Source: Chloromonas sp. AAM2
Lineage: Eukaryota > Chlorophyta > Chlorophyceae > Chlamydomonadales > Chlamydomonadaceae
Length of the DNA stretch: 56,379 bases
Assembly (NCBI GenBank): GCA_004335635.1
Contig: QAXH01003130.1
Coordinates: forward strand, 1-56,379
Direction of reading: 5' to 3'
Of this stretch, positions 1 through 11,389 are shown piece after piece. Numbering within the stretch: the first letter of the stretch is position 1; every line of letters starts with the position of its first letter. The notes beneath the pieces are model-generated. The model saw only the letters and a program-made list of their open reading frames with translations, made no database searches and was not told the DNA's origin. A program made the position numbers and the translations under genes.

Positions 1-59
1 CACCCATACTCACACCCACATTCACCCTCCCACATTCTCAGCCACACCCAAACACCCAC

Positions 60-3000
60 CTGCGCTGCCGTGTGTCCTGCCGGGCGCATTGCGCACTGCA
101 CGCTCAGTCTCCTGGCGCAGACCCAGACGCCGCACTGCAAGCACAACAGCGTCAACAAAAGTGATGCAACTGCAATTGCAAACCCATGTTGTGACTTTGG
201 TCAACTTAACAAACAGCACTTACCAGACAGCTTGCTATGTCTGCTTTCTATGCCTGTTTACATCAGGAAAGCCATCACAGGGCACCAAACGGGATGAGCA
301 CTGCTCTCAACAACACTGAGCAAGAAAAGCAATGCCTTTGACGTAACAACTGCACACAGTCTAATTTAATTGTGGGAACACTTTGGGTTTTTGGGGTGCC
401 AGCCTGACGGGCTGATTAGCACGTACCCAGGTCGGCTCCCCTCGGGCAACTGTCAGCTCACACCTTCAACCCCCTTAACCATAACTGAAGTGGCCCTGAA
501 GTACCCCCTGAAACATAAGTGAAGTGCCTCCAAGTCTGTCCTTTTGCTGCATGCTCACACATGCCTCGGGCGCAAGAGAAGGCCAGACCTATGAACGAGG
601 TCAGCCTTATGAGGTCAGCAAGCACGCCTGATCACACAAGCGTGCCTGCGAGCCTGTCCTTGTGCGAAGGCCTGCTGCAAGGCGCTACATGCTCACACCT
701 TCGTCAAACCCCTTGAACAGGAATGTGGTCTGCAGGTCGCCCCTGGGTATCTTAGGCGCGTTCCACTGGTTGGGAGGGCTGCCCAGGTCCTGGCCTGCCT
801 GAGCATCATGCATCAGCGACAGTAAAGTGATTCAGCATGTGTCGTGACGCTGTAAGGAACGCAAGCAGGCCTGTGAAGCACGCAAGCAGGCTTGCGTTTG
901 AATTCAAAAATGGTGATCCGTTTTCAATGCTGAATTGTAGCTTCTTGTCGTCGGAAGAAGCAATGTTTGTGGATCAGATGGCCAGGCCTCCGTATGACAG
1001 CAGTGGCATGTCTTTAGTGCTTAACCTCTTTTTCACTCAGCATTTACTTGTCAATCTTGGCTGCGCTTGGAGTGACACCAAATCAAATCAGAGACTAGCG
1101 AATGTAGTCATGGGTATGCCCCCACCTGTATGAGTCAGTCCCCTCTAGCAGGATGCCCCAACATGTATGAATCGCATAGTGTCCCAGAAGTCAAGCACAA
1201 GCAATCAAGGGTGCTCCCACCTGTATGAGCCTGAGTGCCCTGACCACCCGCTCCAGCGGCAGGTAATAGGCCGAGGCCGCCTTGTTCTTCCCGCCCGCGT
1301 TCAGACCCACCGCCCTGCCGTGACAGTCAATGACGGGCGAGCCGCTGGACCCACCCTTGGTGCCGGAAGCAGCCTGCGGATAGAGTGACACACTTGAAGT
1401 AGGATTAAAGCTAGGGTGAGGGCTGGGATTAGGGTTGGAATGGCCGAGAGGGGTTGGTTTTACGGTGGCCGGGTCAGGGTTGGAACGACTTATCATGACT
1501 GTGTAGCGGGATCAGGTTCTGGGCTAGCTTAAGGTTGGGACCAAGGCTGAATAATTAAGAGTAGTAGCCACTCACGGGCAGGGCAGCATGCCAAATGCAC
1601 ATGATTGGAAGCATCCATGCAGCTCAGCTGGCTACGCGCACAAATCGCTTGACGTGCTGATGCTGAAGTGCTTCATCATCCCAAACGAAAACGAAGGTTT
1701 GAAAACACGTTGAAAGGCTACGAGAGGCAACAGAGTTATCCGAAACCTGCCACCCGTCTTCACCTGTAGGTAGAATGTGTTGAAGTCGTTGTACCCCTTG
1801 CGGCCGTACACCGGGGCATCTCTGTCCAAGCGGGCAAGCACACCCGCCAAGATGGACACCTGCAAGGGAAAGTGAGCACGTGACCGTAACCAGCGAAGGG
1901 CAACCATAACTGTGTTAGTAGGGCGCCACAGTCAGCCAGAGGATGTGCTCCACATAGTTGCGCATGCAAGTTGGAAAAAAACTCCATTCATTGTGGTGCA
2001 GGAATCCTGCTTCCGCACGGCTTTGCCCAACAAGGCAAGAATATAACTCTCTGCGTGTGACACCGCAGCTACGCTCCAGCTGCCCCATGTCTACTATCTG
2101 CTCCCTTGATTCAGCTATTAGATCAATACGACCAGCTAGCGGCCCTGTCGTACAGTTACAGCACGCCCACGGTTTAGCTGTCTAGTGCCCTGTGCTTGGT
2201 GCTTGATCTCTGGCTGTGCAGTGCAGGTGAACGTGCAGCCCTCAAGTAATGGTACTGCATGTCGCAGCCATGCGTGCACGTGAGCATGTTCCAACTGACC
2301 TTTTCCCCCGAGTCGTTTCCCACGACCCTGATGTCCAGCCCCACACTGGCAGCCTCAGGCGCCAGGGGCACTTCTTCCACGTCCATGAACTGAACCTTGG
2401 ACGGGTCAAAACGTAAGAAACCAAAGTCGTGCACTGGATCTGCAAGCATACAAGCCAGATGAGTTGCTTGTCAGAAAAATCACCATTTTCGGCCCAGATC
2501 TCACAAAGTCGTGAGCCCTGCAAATAGAATAACCACCAGAAGAACTGCCAGCTCTGTCCCGCAGTATCTGCATCTTCCCTTGGGCGAGCCTTGGGCATGC
2601 CTTGGACATGCCCTTGGAGCACGTGCTCAAACCTTCCCTTGCAGTCCGTTCGCACACAACACCCTGCTCTGCACCGATCTCCACATCCATCCCATCCTGG
2701 CCTTTATTCTGGTGCTAGCAGCCTTGTTCGCATCAACCCTGCAATTGGCAGCCCTGTTCAGCCTGCTGGTACGAAACCACACTTAGCTCATCGTCTCCAC
2801 CCGCAGCCTTACCATAGTACAAGGGATAGACGGGGAGCTCCTCGCGATTCAAAAAGATCGCCTCCGCCACAATAGGTCCTGCATGGGCACACGTGTGCAC
2901 TGTCACTGTGTGTGAGAGCGGTCAGAGACATGAGCCGGCATGCTCAGGGTAACACCATTGCATTTGTGGCTATCTCTCGTTCGCAAGAGCCCTGGAGCGC

Positions 3001-4146
3001 TCGCAAGCCATGATGGGACTGCCTCATATGAATCTGGGCACGTCCACCATGTACTCAACCATCAGGGTTTTCCATGCGCCCTCAGGGTTACTGGCATGTC
3101 TGGATTGTTTTTGCGCAGATTGATGGGACATGCATGAGATGTTCCATATGCGAGAGCTGTGGTGTCGACAACACTCAGACGAGCAGACTGTCACAACCTG
3201 CAATAGGAGCACATGTTTTCTGAACATTGATACTAGGATTTTATGTATGCGTGTGCGTGTCTCACAATCGTATGAATATCATACCATGGTACCAACCCAC
3301 CAGGTGTGATCACGTGTCTGTTAGTAAGGATGATGCCTCGCCTCTTGTCGACAATGAAGCCAGTTGCATACGCCTGCGCACCACACAGATAGAATTTGTT
3401 CAAACAGACTTCATCCCCTCAACTAATTGCAGAAGGCATACTCCTGCGTGGCACACACATGACTGTGGTTGCGCGTGAATGGGTCAATCGGTTGCGGCCT
3501 AGCAGCAGGCTATGCCTGCTGTACGATGGCCTGCAGTGTACGATGGCTGTACGATGATCTGAAATTGTGGCCATTTTCTTTGTGAGTGGAAGACGAGCAC
3601 TGGAGCCAGCCATGCACAAGAACACGTGCAGAAGCTGATGTTTTGGTGGCCTGACTCTGTCCAATCGTAGGCAAGCTCGCTTTTCAAGCGCCCAGCTCCC
3701 GTCAGGCCTGAGGCTGGTTGACGGGTGGCGGGAGAGTGGACATGCGAGTGCCTGGCACTGCTGTTAATCACGCATGCACGCCACAGCATGCAGCCTGGTC
3801 ATCCTCCTAAGGCCCATGCTCACCGAGCTTGCTGATTCGGTGTCCACAGCACGTGTGAGTGTCACTCTGCATGCACAACACCACAGCTACACTTGGCAAG
3901 AAATGGTATGAATCCAGGCCAAGGGCTCGACTGGGCAAACATGTCGTGATTGCAACACAGGTGGGCGGCTGTTAGACGCCGCAGGCCATGGTGCAGCACA
4001 ACAGAATGGAAATGGAAATGAAGTACGAATTGTGGCCTTAACGCCGGCTGGGCCGTTTGTGCTTCCAAGGTGATGATGGGCCACGCACTTACTTGAGCAC
4101 AAGGGTACAAGGGACAACTCTCGCCAACGACTTGGTCCAGTCTTCG
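60..4146 (-). CDS. DEG7: DEG7-type trypsin-like serine protease, partial (N-terminal protease domain)
   Basis: Nine exons fit in phase: 4093-4146, 3824-3866, 3301-3373, 2813-2878, 2300-2439, 1764-1859, 1221-1373, 699-789, 60-134. The joined product (about 263 residues) reads like the start of plant DEG7/fungal Nma111: an N-terminal [12 protein letters not shown], then [18 protein letters not shown] with the catalytic His, [12 protein letters not shown] with the catalytic Asp, and [11 protein letters not shown] with the nucleophile Ser. The last exons ([27 protein letters not shown]) lead toward the first PDZ region. Family members are over 1000 residues, with a second degenerate protease half and several PDZ domains; that part lies left of the window. 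In Arabidopsis DEG7 acts in the chloroplast in photosystem II repair, while fungal relatives are nuclear; location here cannot be told because the first exon is not found. The 4093-4146 exon starts at an acceptor, so at least one upstream exon with the ATG is missing, probably between 4147 and about 5200. All three triad residues are present, so the enzyme should be active. Confidence 0.9.
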
Positions 4147-6064
4147 CTATTCACGTTACTGGTTGGAGGCGCATCAAGGGCTATGTCCACCGGCATGTGC
4201 GCCTCCGGTGGTGCCTGAATTCCGTCCATGGTGTGCGATTTCAGGCGAACTGCTGCCTAGTGAAGCACGACAGGATATACAACCAAGGATTGAGCTTATG
4301 AATCGCTACTATTGTCGCGGGCGGCTGCTTGAGTGGCCAGCGTGTGTCTCCACATCAGCCGGCAAAGTGGTTTGAAAAACGCAGCGATTTCAAACTTTGA
4401 ACTTGGTGGGCACTTAATACCTGGCTTGTTTGAAGTCATGTACTACGAGCCATGAACAGCACCGGAATAAAGGATTTCCTGGCTTGCGCTTGGCGACTGT
4501 CAGCCAGTATGGACATCAGCTTCCTGTTCCTGCAGCTGCTGCACCCTGCTACCTGCCGCACGTCTTGTCAGCGTGAACCGGACGTGCCAGGCAGAGACCA
4601 ACATCGTCTCACAGGCGGATCAGAAGCCTGGTTGTCTCAAGTTGAATCCAACCCCAAACTCCAGCCTGGATTCAGAGGCAATGATGCAAAACTGGTCTGG
4701 AGAAGGAAGGGAGAAGGAAGGGAACACATACACGCCAGAAGCCTTGAAAACTAGGGGCTTACAGAACTTGCAGCTGAGACCGGCGTTTGTAGTCTTGAAG
4801 CCAGCATGCAAAGACAAAAGAGATGGTGGCTGACTTTACACCAGTTTAGTTGGCACTTGACCGCCTAAGCGTCAGCCAGTGCAAACGCAGCATTAGAATA
4901 AAGCGCCATGTCAGGACCGCCATGCATCACCAAGTTAGGCTGGTCAAGGCTGAGCTCGACCTCGGCTTCACATAGTATGTGACGTTTGCTGGGGAAAATG
5001 ACCTGTTCATACTCACAAGTTCTTGCAAAACAATGAATTCATCAAGTGCTCAAACCGACACTCTTGGCAGTCTGGTCGTTGTACATGGTATTGCTGCATG
5101 CGTAAAATTGTACTGAAGCAGTGTGGCAAACCAGCGAGAGCCGCTCACTGATACGCCACCATGACTATGGCTGAGGCAGCAATGGATGCTGCAATTGAAT
5201 AACGTCAGCTAATCGTTCACATAGGTAAACAACGACAAGAGGGCTATGAGTCAAACCAGGACCTGTAACGTAGTGACTGGACCGAACAGGCTTGTAAGTC
5301 CAGCCCAAAAACAGTTTGCCAGTTCTTGGGTGCGCACTGAAACCAGCACTGGCCAGACTGTGTGAAGCGGTCTCTTGATAACAGGAGTGATTCTCCGGAC
5401 TTTGCCAATGTCACACATGGCCGTTTTTCCCCCCTAGCGGCGGTATTGCAATTAAGAACACGTGCAGCATGTCTCGCGAGGGGCAAACAGGGGCAACCGT
5501 TTCTCACTCACTCTCTCACTGACTTGACCCACAGCCAACGTGCGACATGTCTGCGGTGTTGCACATCCAGCCTGGCAAGCTCAAACAGTCAGGAGGTCTA
5601 CTGCGCTAGATTCTGATAGCTTCGCTGCATGCTCTTTGCCACATATAGCCAGAGCAGCCCTGAAAAAAAGAAGTTTGCCAGTTCTGGGACAATTTGACGG
5701 GTACATGTGGTGACTGTTCGTGTGCCATGATCTATTGACTGATAGGAAGAACTGGGGAGCACTGCTCATGAAACATATGGAAAACATGGTGAGGGCTCAG
5801 GTCACAGCCACGGGACCCGTGAAACTGCGTGTGACGGGCGTGGCAATGTATGGCAAGGTCCTCTGTGGTGATGCTGATGAGGGTGTTGATCAGCGGGGAC
5901 GGGAGCGGGTCATGCACCTGGAACACCTAGAGAACACCCCTTAAGTTGGGCTTGTCTCCACATGGCCATAGCATCATGGTCATGTGCTTTTCATGTGCCT
6001 TTGTAATCTTGCTGAAGCCGCGCCTAGAAAGCTTGTGTACAGATCAACAGCATCCCTTCCTTGG
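4147..6064. other. Non-coding stretch upstream of DEG7, downstream of the glycosylase gene
   Basis: I find no gene body here. It must hold the first exon(s) and promoter of the minus-strand DEG7 gene, whose first recognised exon needs two bases from an upstream exon, but I could not pick one with confidence. It also holds the 3' flank of the minus-strand glycosylase gene (stop at 6065) and one copy of a dispersed repeat at 5661-5700. Open frames in this stretch have no recognisable protein character. Confidence 0.5.
5661..5700 (+). repeat. Dispersed repeat family R3, copy 1
   Basis: An A-run followed by GAAGTTTGCCAGTTCTGGG and ACAATT. The same string with small changes occurs at 56091-56130, and a tandem, diverged form at 18481-18530. 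None is inside a coding exon. It is too short to say what kind of element it comes from. Confidence 0.6.
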
Positions 6065-8219
6065 CTAGCCCTTGCAGCGTGGCTTCTCTTGCCGTGGCCA
6101 GGGTACCAAGGCCAATCGATCTGCCACCGCCCTGTAAGGCGCCTCCCGCTGTGCGTTGGTCAGCACAGCAGCTCCAGAAGTGCTCGTGCACACCCATATC
6201 TCAGTGCTGGGCGGGAACGGCCAGCCAGTGGGCACAGGAGCCTCAGGGTCTTGCAGGCCCAACTCCACTGACTTGACCTTGGATGCGCCGCGCCTGCAGG
6301 CAGCAGCCAGACAGACAAGCAGAGTGGATAGAGTGCAAGTAACATAGCAGAGTGCAGGCAGATTGGAAACATACCAGCCTGGCAGTATGGGCAAGGGTTG
6401 AAAGTGGCTGCAGTCACCAAACTTGCTTCAAGCCTGATCTGAGTTATTTTGTCTCCAAACGTTGTACCTATCCTCTGCCTAGGCCATTGTGTATGCGCTC
6501 ATCGTGCAGCGCCAAAAAGGATGCTCGCACTGAACACTGACCACACACCTGCCAATGTTTAACAATTCCATGTACTGTCGCTTCCCAGCAAAGGCCACGA
6601 GAGGTGGTGCCCCACACGTACCACATGTGCAGCCTGCGACACTCAATCACACACACACACACAGCCTCCTCCAGTCAACCAGGCAAGCACACACTCACAC
6701 TCACACCCAGGCAAACCAAGAGCGGACACAGCTGCAATGCATTCCTTGAGCACGACACCATTCAAAGTAACAGGCTTGGCACTGGTGCTGTAAGCACTCC
6801 CAGGCACGCACCCATGACCGCACTAGCGGCTGCCATGTGGTTTCTCATGCGCTTGTAGAAGTCCTGCGACCACCCCACGAACACTGCACTCTTGAACTGA
6901 GCGCTCTCAGTGCCCGGGTGGCCGGTGCCCACGTCAGAAAAGCCCTGCAGAGCGGGACCAAGGCAGCCATGAGGAGGAGGGTGTACAAAGTTTGAAATCC
7001 CAAATCTAGGAGTTTACTGGCGTCGTGCAATATGGTGGGGATTATAGTTTGGCCAACAACATCTCAGTTTGAACGTGGTGGTTGGCGTGTGATCCCGGGG
7101 TGGCTGATGCTTGTTTCTTACATGCCCAATGCACCATGACTCAATACCGTTGCTGGCCGCAGGTTGGTATGTCCCATGCCCGTGCAACCGTGCCTCACCA
7201 CCCCCGCAAGTCCTGGCATCTTGTCGTCATCAACCGCCCCTCGGATGCCTGCGGGCGCTATGCCGGTCCTGATCAGCAGGCGCCACATGTGGTTGCTGGG
7301 GTGCGCGTACGCATGGCCAAGACGCCACGTCGTCTGCAACAGCAGCGTTTTCTAACAGTCGTGAAAGTGCTGGTTCACGTCTTGATACACAAACACAGTG
7401 TATAATGCTAGAATAGGGGTCAGGGCAGGGCGCTCCCTAGAAATGGCCTTGACACCATGCCGACTGAAACAAACGAGCAACCAGGCCCCATTGAATTGAA
7501 CGCCTTAGTTTCACATTGACCTGGGTGCACACACTTGTGAAGATATCAGCAATAGTTTACATTATTTGACACGACAGCCTGTGAGCTGATGGCCAGATGA
7601 GCCCGCATTTGAGCTACGATGCATCACACAGTCCCTTTCATGGGGAATGCAACCTTGCTAACCCATGTAGATGCGCTTTCCGGCGTGCCTGGCGACGCCA
7701 CCAACCCCAGCCTGCCTGCTGGCGCACCTCACTGGGATTGTGGCCAATGATGATCATCCTCAATGGTTGTACCGGCTCGCCTAGCTTCTCCCGCATCCCC
7801 ACAACAACAGGGGAGGGTGGCACCGCCATGGGCGTGGCAGGCACTATGGGGGGATCCGTTTCCATGCCACCTTCCTCTGCCTTGACTGCCACATGGTCTG
7901 TAATGGTGGCGCATGCCTCCTCCACTTTGAAAGCTTCTGCTGCCTCACTGCTGCCGTGGCTTGTCGCTGCAGCAATATAGTCTGTGATGTTTGTGTCTGC
8001 CGCTTCTGCTTTAACATTCACTACGACTCCATGCGCTGCTCTGATGCTCGCATGGCTGCCATTTATACGGCTAATGGATCTGGTAATTATGGGTGTGGTT
8101 GGCTCCAGAAGCTTTGCACGTTTGCTGCTAGGCCCAAGACTGGGCAAGGAGGGGCTTTGAGTGCCCTCGATTGGACTAGGGTTGCCTGCAGATGCCTTTC
8201 GGCGCTCAAACTTCTGCAT
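6065..8219 (-). CDS. TDG/MUG-family mismatch-specific uracil/thymine DNA glycosylase
   Basis: Five exons in phase: 7728-8219, 7199-7333, 6812-6944, 6549-6633, 6065-6293, giving about 357 residues. The first 140 or so residues are low-complexity, Ser/Pro/Ala- and acid-rich, with one basic stretch (SSKRAK), as expected of a nuclear protein. The catalytic domain follows: LRMIIIGHNPSE (the GxNP loop holding the catalytic Asn of TDG), LGHAYAHPSNHMWRLL, PGLAGVGFSDVGTGHPGTES, then VAFAGKRQYMELLNIGR and TEIWVCTSTSGAAVLTN (the second active-site motif). Between them is a Cys-rich CTCGTCGAP segment resembling a motif I recall in plant homologues. Role: base-excision repair, removing uracil or thymine from G:U and G:T mismatches to leave an abasic site. 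The start at 8219 is the first Met of the open frame and there is a stop-free run to the motif. The gene is divergent from the F-box-like gene at 8690 with 470 bp between the start codons. Confidence 0.9.
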
Positions 8220-8689
8220 TCAGCATTCAGCAAACAGCATGAAACCTTGCGTGCATTGGATCTGATCACCAGCCTGGATGAAAATGCTGACCTGGAAGGG
8301 GTTGCATGTTGCATCTTGCATTTTATACTGCGTGCTCCGCGCTAGGGCTCTTCACGACATGTTCCGCTGGTGGCCGGCTGCAACGCTTTCAGCTTGCATC
8401 ATGAATATGCAGTCCATCGCTCACTCAGGATTTTCCATCTAGCCTGGCGGATCAACGTTGAGTTGAAGCAGAATCACTTGAAACATGCACCCGTCATCGG
8501 CCACCCTCGTTTCGGTCCATGACTGATGTGGCATCAGCTGTCGTGTTTGTCGAGCGCGACTTCTGTTTGAAGCGCAAATGAACTGGAAGTGCCGCCACAT
8601 CATTTTGAAGCGCAAATGAACCGGAAGTGCCGCCACATCCGGGGTTGCCGCATGTCGCAGTGAACACATCCCGGACCAAGTCGTGAACG
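8220..8689. promoter_or_regulatory. Shared upstream region of a divergent gene pair
   Basis: These 470 bp lie between the ATG of the glycosylase (minus) and the ATG of the F-box-like gene (plus), so both promoters and both 5' UTRs must sit here unless there are upstream non-coding exons. I see no clear TATA box. A 38-bp direct repeat occupies 8566-8641, just upstream of the plus-strand gene. Confidence 0.5.
8566..8641 (+). repeat. Tandem 38-bp direct repeat in a divergent promoter
   Basis: Two nearly identical units, 8566-8603 and 8604-8641, both beginning TTTGAAGCGCAAATGAA and ending GGAAGTGCCGCCACATC. The units differ at very few positions (for example ACTGG against ACCGG), so the duplication is recent or maintained. 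They end about 50 bp before the plus-strand start codon. Confidence 0.75.
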
Positions 8690-11389
8690 ATGGCAGTGCT
8701 GACGGAAACACAAATCTCGGCTTTCAACTCCGTGTTGGACAACTGGGAGCAGGCCTTGTCTTCCAAAGGCAAGCTGCAGGACAAGGTTTTGAACCAGGCA
8801 AAGGCGTCCTGCCAGCAGCGTCTCGACCAAACTCGTTGCATCTCGACCTCGGCCTCCAAGCACAACGCACAAATCCTTGATCTTCCATCGGAGTGCTTAC
8901 TGCTGGTTGCACAGCATGTGGTGGGCAGTAGCTCAGCAAGCCTCCACTCGAACCCTGACTCAGGCCCAGTGGTTCGTCGTGTGTCTACATGGGACACAGC
9001 AGGCCTCAAGAGCGGAGTGTACATGGGCATGGCATGCAGGCAAGTGCGAGCCATTCACGCATGTGTAACCGCATCGTCTGTGGGTAACCAAGGCACGTAT
9101 CTATATTCTGACGGACGTTGACTCGCTGTGGGTTACCAGCAACGAAAAGGCATGTCGTCAAACCATAGGATTTCCCACCCCCTGATTATCTTTCCTATCT
9201 ACTTATTATTCATCGCACACTATTTATATACTCACTTATTTATGTAACAAATTGATTATTGAATTGTTACTTTTACGCATGAAACTCCTCAGTTGCTGCT
9301 CTGGAACTAAATGAAACTGTTCAGCTTGCAAAGCTGTGACGTGTAGTGCGTACAGTATACCCGATGGTTGATTTTTATTACACACGCAGAAATTTGCAGT
9401 CCATATGACACATGGTCTGACTTGTGTGTTCTGATCTTCTGCTCAGTGTGTGTGCGTGTGTCTGTGTGTGGTACATGGCCTTCAGTCCGTGGAGGACTGC
9501 TTGGCGGGGACAAGGGTGGGAGGGAGGTAAAACAAACAGCACGACTGTTAACTGCTCTCTGGTCAGTGTTGCTGGAACGCTTATTTAGTTAGTTTTCTAA
9601 TCATTAGTTGCCAAACTCGGTTTTATCGAATTCAAAACCTTCAGTTTGCCTCCGGAAGCTGGAATGAAACTTTTCAGTTCTCAGGTATGCATACCAGTTG
9701 ACGATTGATATTGATTGCAGTATGATATATGATATGCCTTGTGTGTGCTGATTTTGTAATCGGCATGTGCTTGCTGGCATTGCAGGGAGTTGTGGGCGGT
9801 GCATTGCAAGCTGATGCAAGCACGACGTGACCTGGTGCAGCAGGTGCGCATGTGCCATAGAGGGCATAGAGGGTAGCAGTATTCATTGAATTTCAAGTCG
9901 GACAGTTACAGTAGTGGCACAGTTGAAGTACTGGGAAAGCCTGCCCTTGGAAGTCAACTTGTGCTTGACTTTCTTGACGGCGTATGTGCTTGTGTGCTGC
10001 ACAGAAAAGGTCAGCACTAAAGCATGAACCAACTCCAATCAAGCGTCTCTGAACAAGCACACCGTTGCAGGCTGAGGAGAGCAGTCGCATTCTGGTTGAG
10101 AAGCGGCGCCTGGTGCGGCGGCTGACCATGGACCACCACGCACCGCTGGTGCACAGGGAGGTGAGAGAGGAGGACCAACCACGTAAGTTACGAGGCAGTG
10201 TGCTGCATGCCGTGCCTAAGGTCGTGTGGTGCCACCCACGTGAGGCCAATCGCCGCTTGCGTCTTGTTCCTTTTGGTTGGGCGAATAACGGAGGCTGAAA
10301 CATGGATTGTGGTATACAGATCTGTACCTGGCTTTACTGGCGGCAAGCAGAGAGTGGCTCAGGTCTGCTGTCTGGGGACGCACTCTTTCAAGCGACCCTT
10401 CAGGCAACCACCTTCCTTTTTTTCCCCAGCAAACAGTGTCACAAAGTGTTAGCCAGCCAGCCAGCAACGAACAGACGCCAAGCTGCCTTGGGTTCTGCAC
10501 ATGCATGCAACTTCCCTGGGCTCCAACTCATCGCGCCTGCCTTTGTTCCTGCCTTTGTTCTCCTTCCTTGCTCAGGGTAGGCCAGGGCGGTACCCATCCC
10601 GTTCCGTGTCCTTTGACGGCTTCCTCAATGTAACAAATCAAACAGGCGGTTTACAAGAGTGTTGCAACTAGGGAGATGCTACTGGTGTGTCAACACCCTT
10701 GATTTCTGCCCTGAACGCACATGACAGCCCTTGCTTTTCCTCCTGCTGCTCAGGTTGCCGTGGAGGTGGCCGGAGGCACCCTGCTGGTGACAGGCCTGCT
10801 GGGCAGCTGCTCCGTGCACACGCTGTGTGGACCCGTCACGGTGCCGCTGCACACCGTGGTAGGACACATGCATGGGTGTGAATGTTCGTGCTGCTTGCCA
10901 GCCGCTGATCAGTGTGGGACGTGTTGCTGCATGCAAAACACCACATGCTTGGGATATGGTGTTCCTAGTGGAGGCCGTGCCTCGTAAAAGCACAGTGGCC
11001 ACAAGGCCTGCCTGCGGCATGCCGCTTCGTCCTTCTTATTGATACTGTGTTATGAAAGCCACCTTTCAGCGGGCAATTCACTAACCAACGCCTGATGTGC
11101 ATACATGTCGCTGCTCTCACCGCAGCTGCTGGCTATGGTGCACATGCTGATGCACACGCTCGTGCTCGGCTGTGGCTACCGGTGCTGCGCGCGTATGGGA
11201 GCCACCCGCACGCTGGCACTTGGCCTGGCCATGGCCCTGACCTGCGCCCTGCTGCTGACGCTGCAAGGAGGCAGCGGCTTGCATTGGAGGCTCATCTACG
11301 TGCTCACCAATGCGTGTGCATGGGCGTATGGTGCGTTGGAGTTCAGGGTCGCCCACTCCTACCTCAAGCTATGCAATGGACTGAAGTAA
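8690..11389 (+). CDS. F-box-like N-terminus joined to coiled-coil and multi-pass membrane region (unrecognised family)
   Basis: Model in phase: 8690-9039, 9786-9843, 10071-10160, 10646-10684, 10754-10858, 11126-11389, about 301 residues. Residues about 1-60 are polar and helical. DLPSECLLLVAQHV and then GMACRELWAVHC look like the two ends of an F-box (LP..(L)L.I...L, later CR.W). A charged, probably coiled segment follows (AEESSRILVEKRRLVRRL). The last 120 residues hold three to four hydrophobic segments, around GTLLVTGLLGSCSVHTLCG, LLAMVHMLMHTLVLGCGY, LALGLAMALTCALLLTL and LIYVLTNACAWAYGAL. The first intron needs a GC donor (TGCAG|GCAAGT at 9040), which is the only way I found to join exon 1 to the phase of 9786. 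If that join is wrong there are two genes. F-box proteins recruit substrates to SCF ubiquitin ligases; a membrane-anchored one would act at a membrane. No family recognised for the membrane part. Confidence 0.5.
9472..9533 (+). repeat. Dispersed repeat family R1, copy 1
   Basis: Starts TACATGGCCTTCAGTCCG, then a GGACTGCTTGGCGGGGACAAGGG core. Related to copies at 17301-17377 (same strand) and 25846-25941 (opposite strand). It sits in the predicted first intron of the F-box-like gene. This copy lacks the GGTGACC palindrome seen at the end of the other two. Confidence 0.7.
10566..10636 (+). repeat. Dispersed repeat family R2, copy 1
   Basis: Begins CCTTGCTCAGGGTAGGCCAG, continues with GGCGGTACCCATCCCG and ends near TTTGACGGCTTCCTCAATGT. 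A second good copy is at 23422-23490; partial copies are at 18302-18335, 21693-21750, 52927-52957 and 53419-53571. This copy ends 10 bp before an exon of the F-box-like gene, so the element may have been recruited close to the splice acceptor. Confidence 0.65.

Noticed and set aside
7597..7980. 127-residue plus-strand frame
   Set aside because: Antisense to the first exon of the glycosylase; no family similarity of its own.
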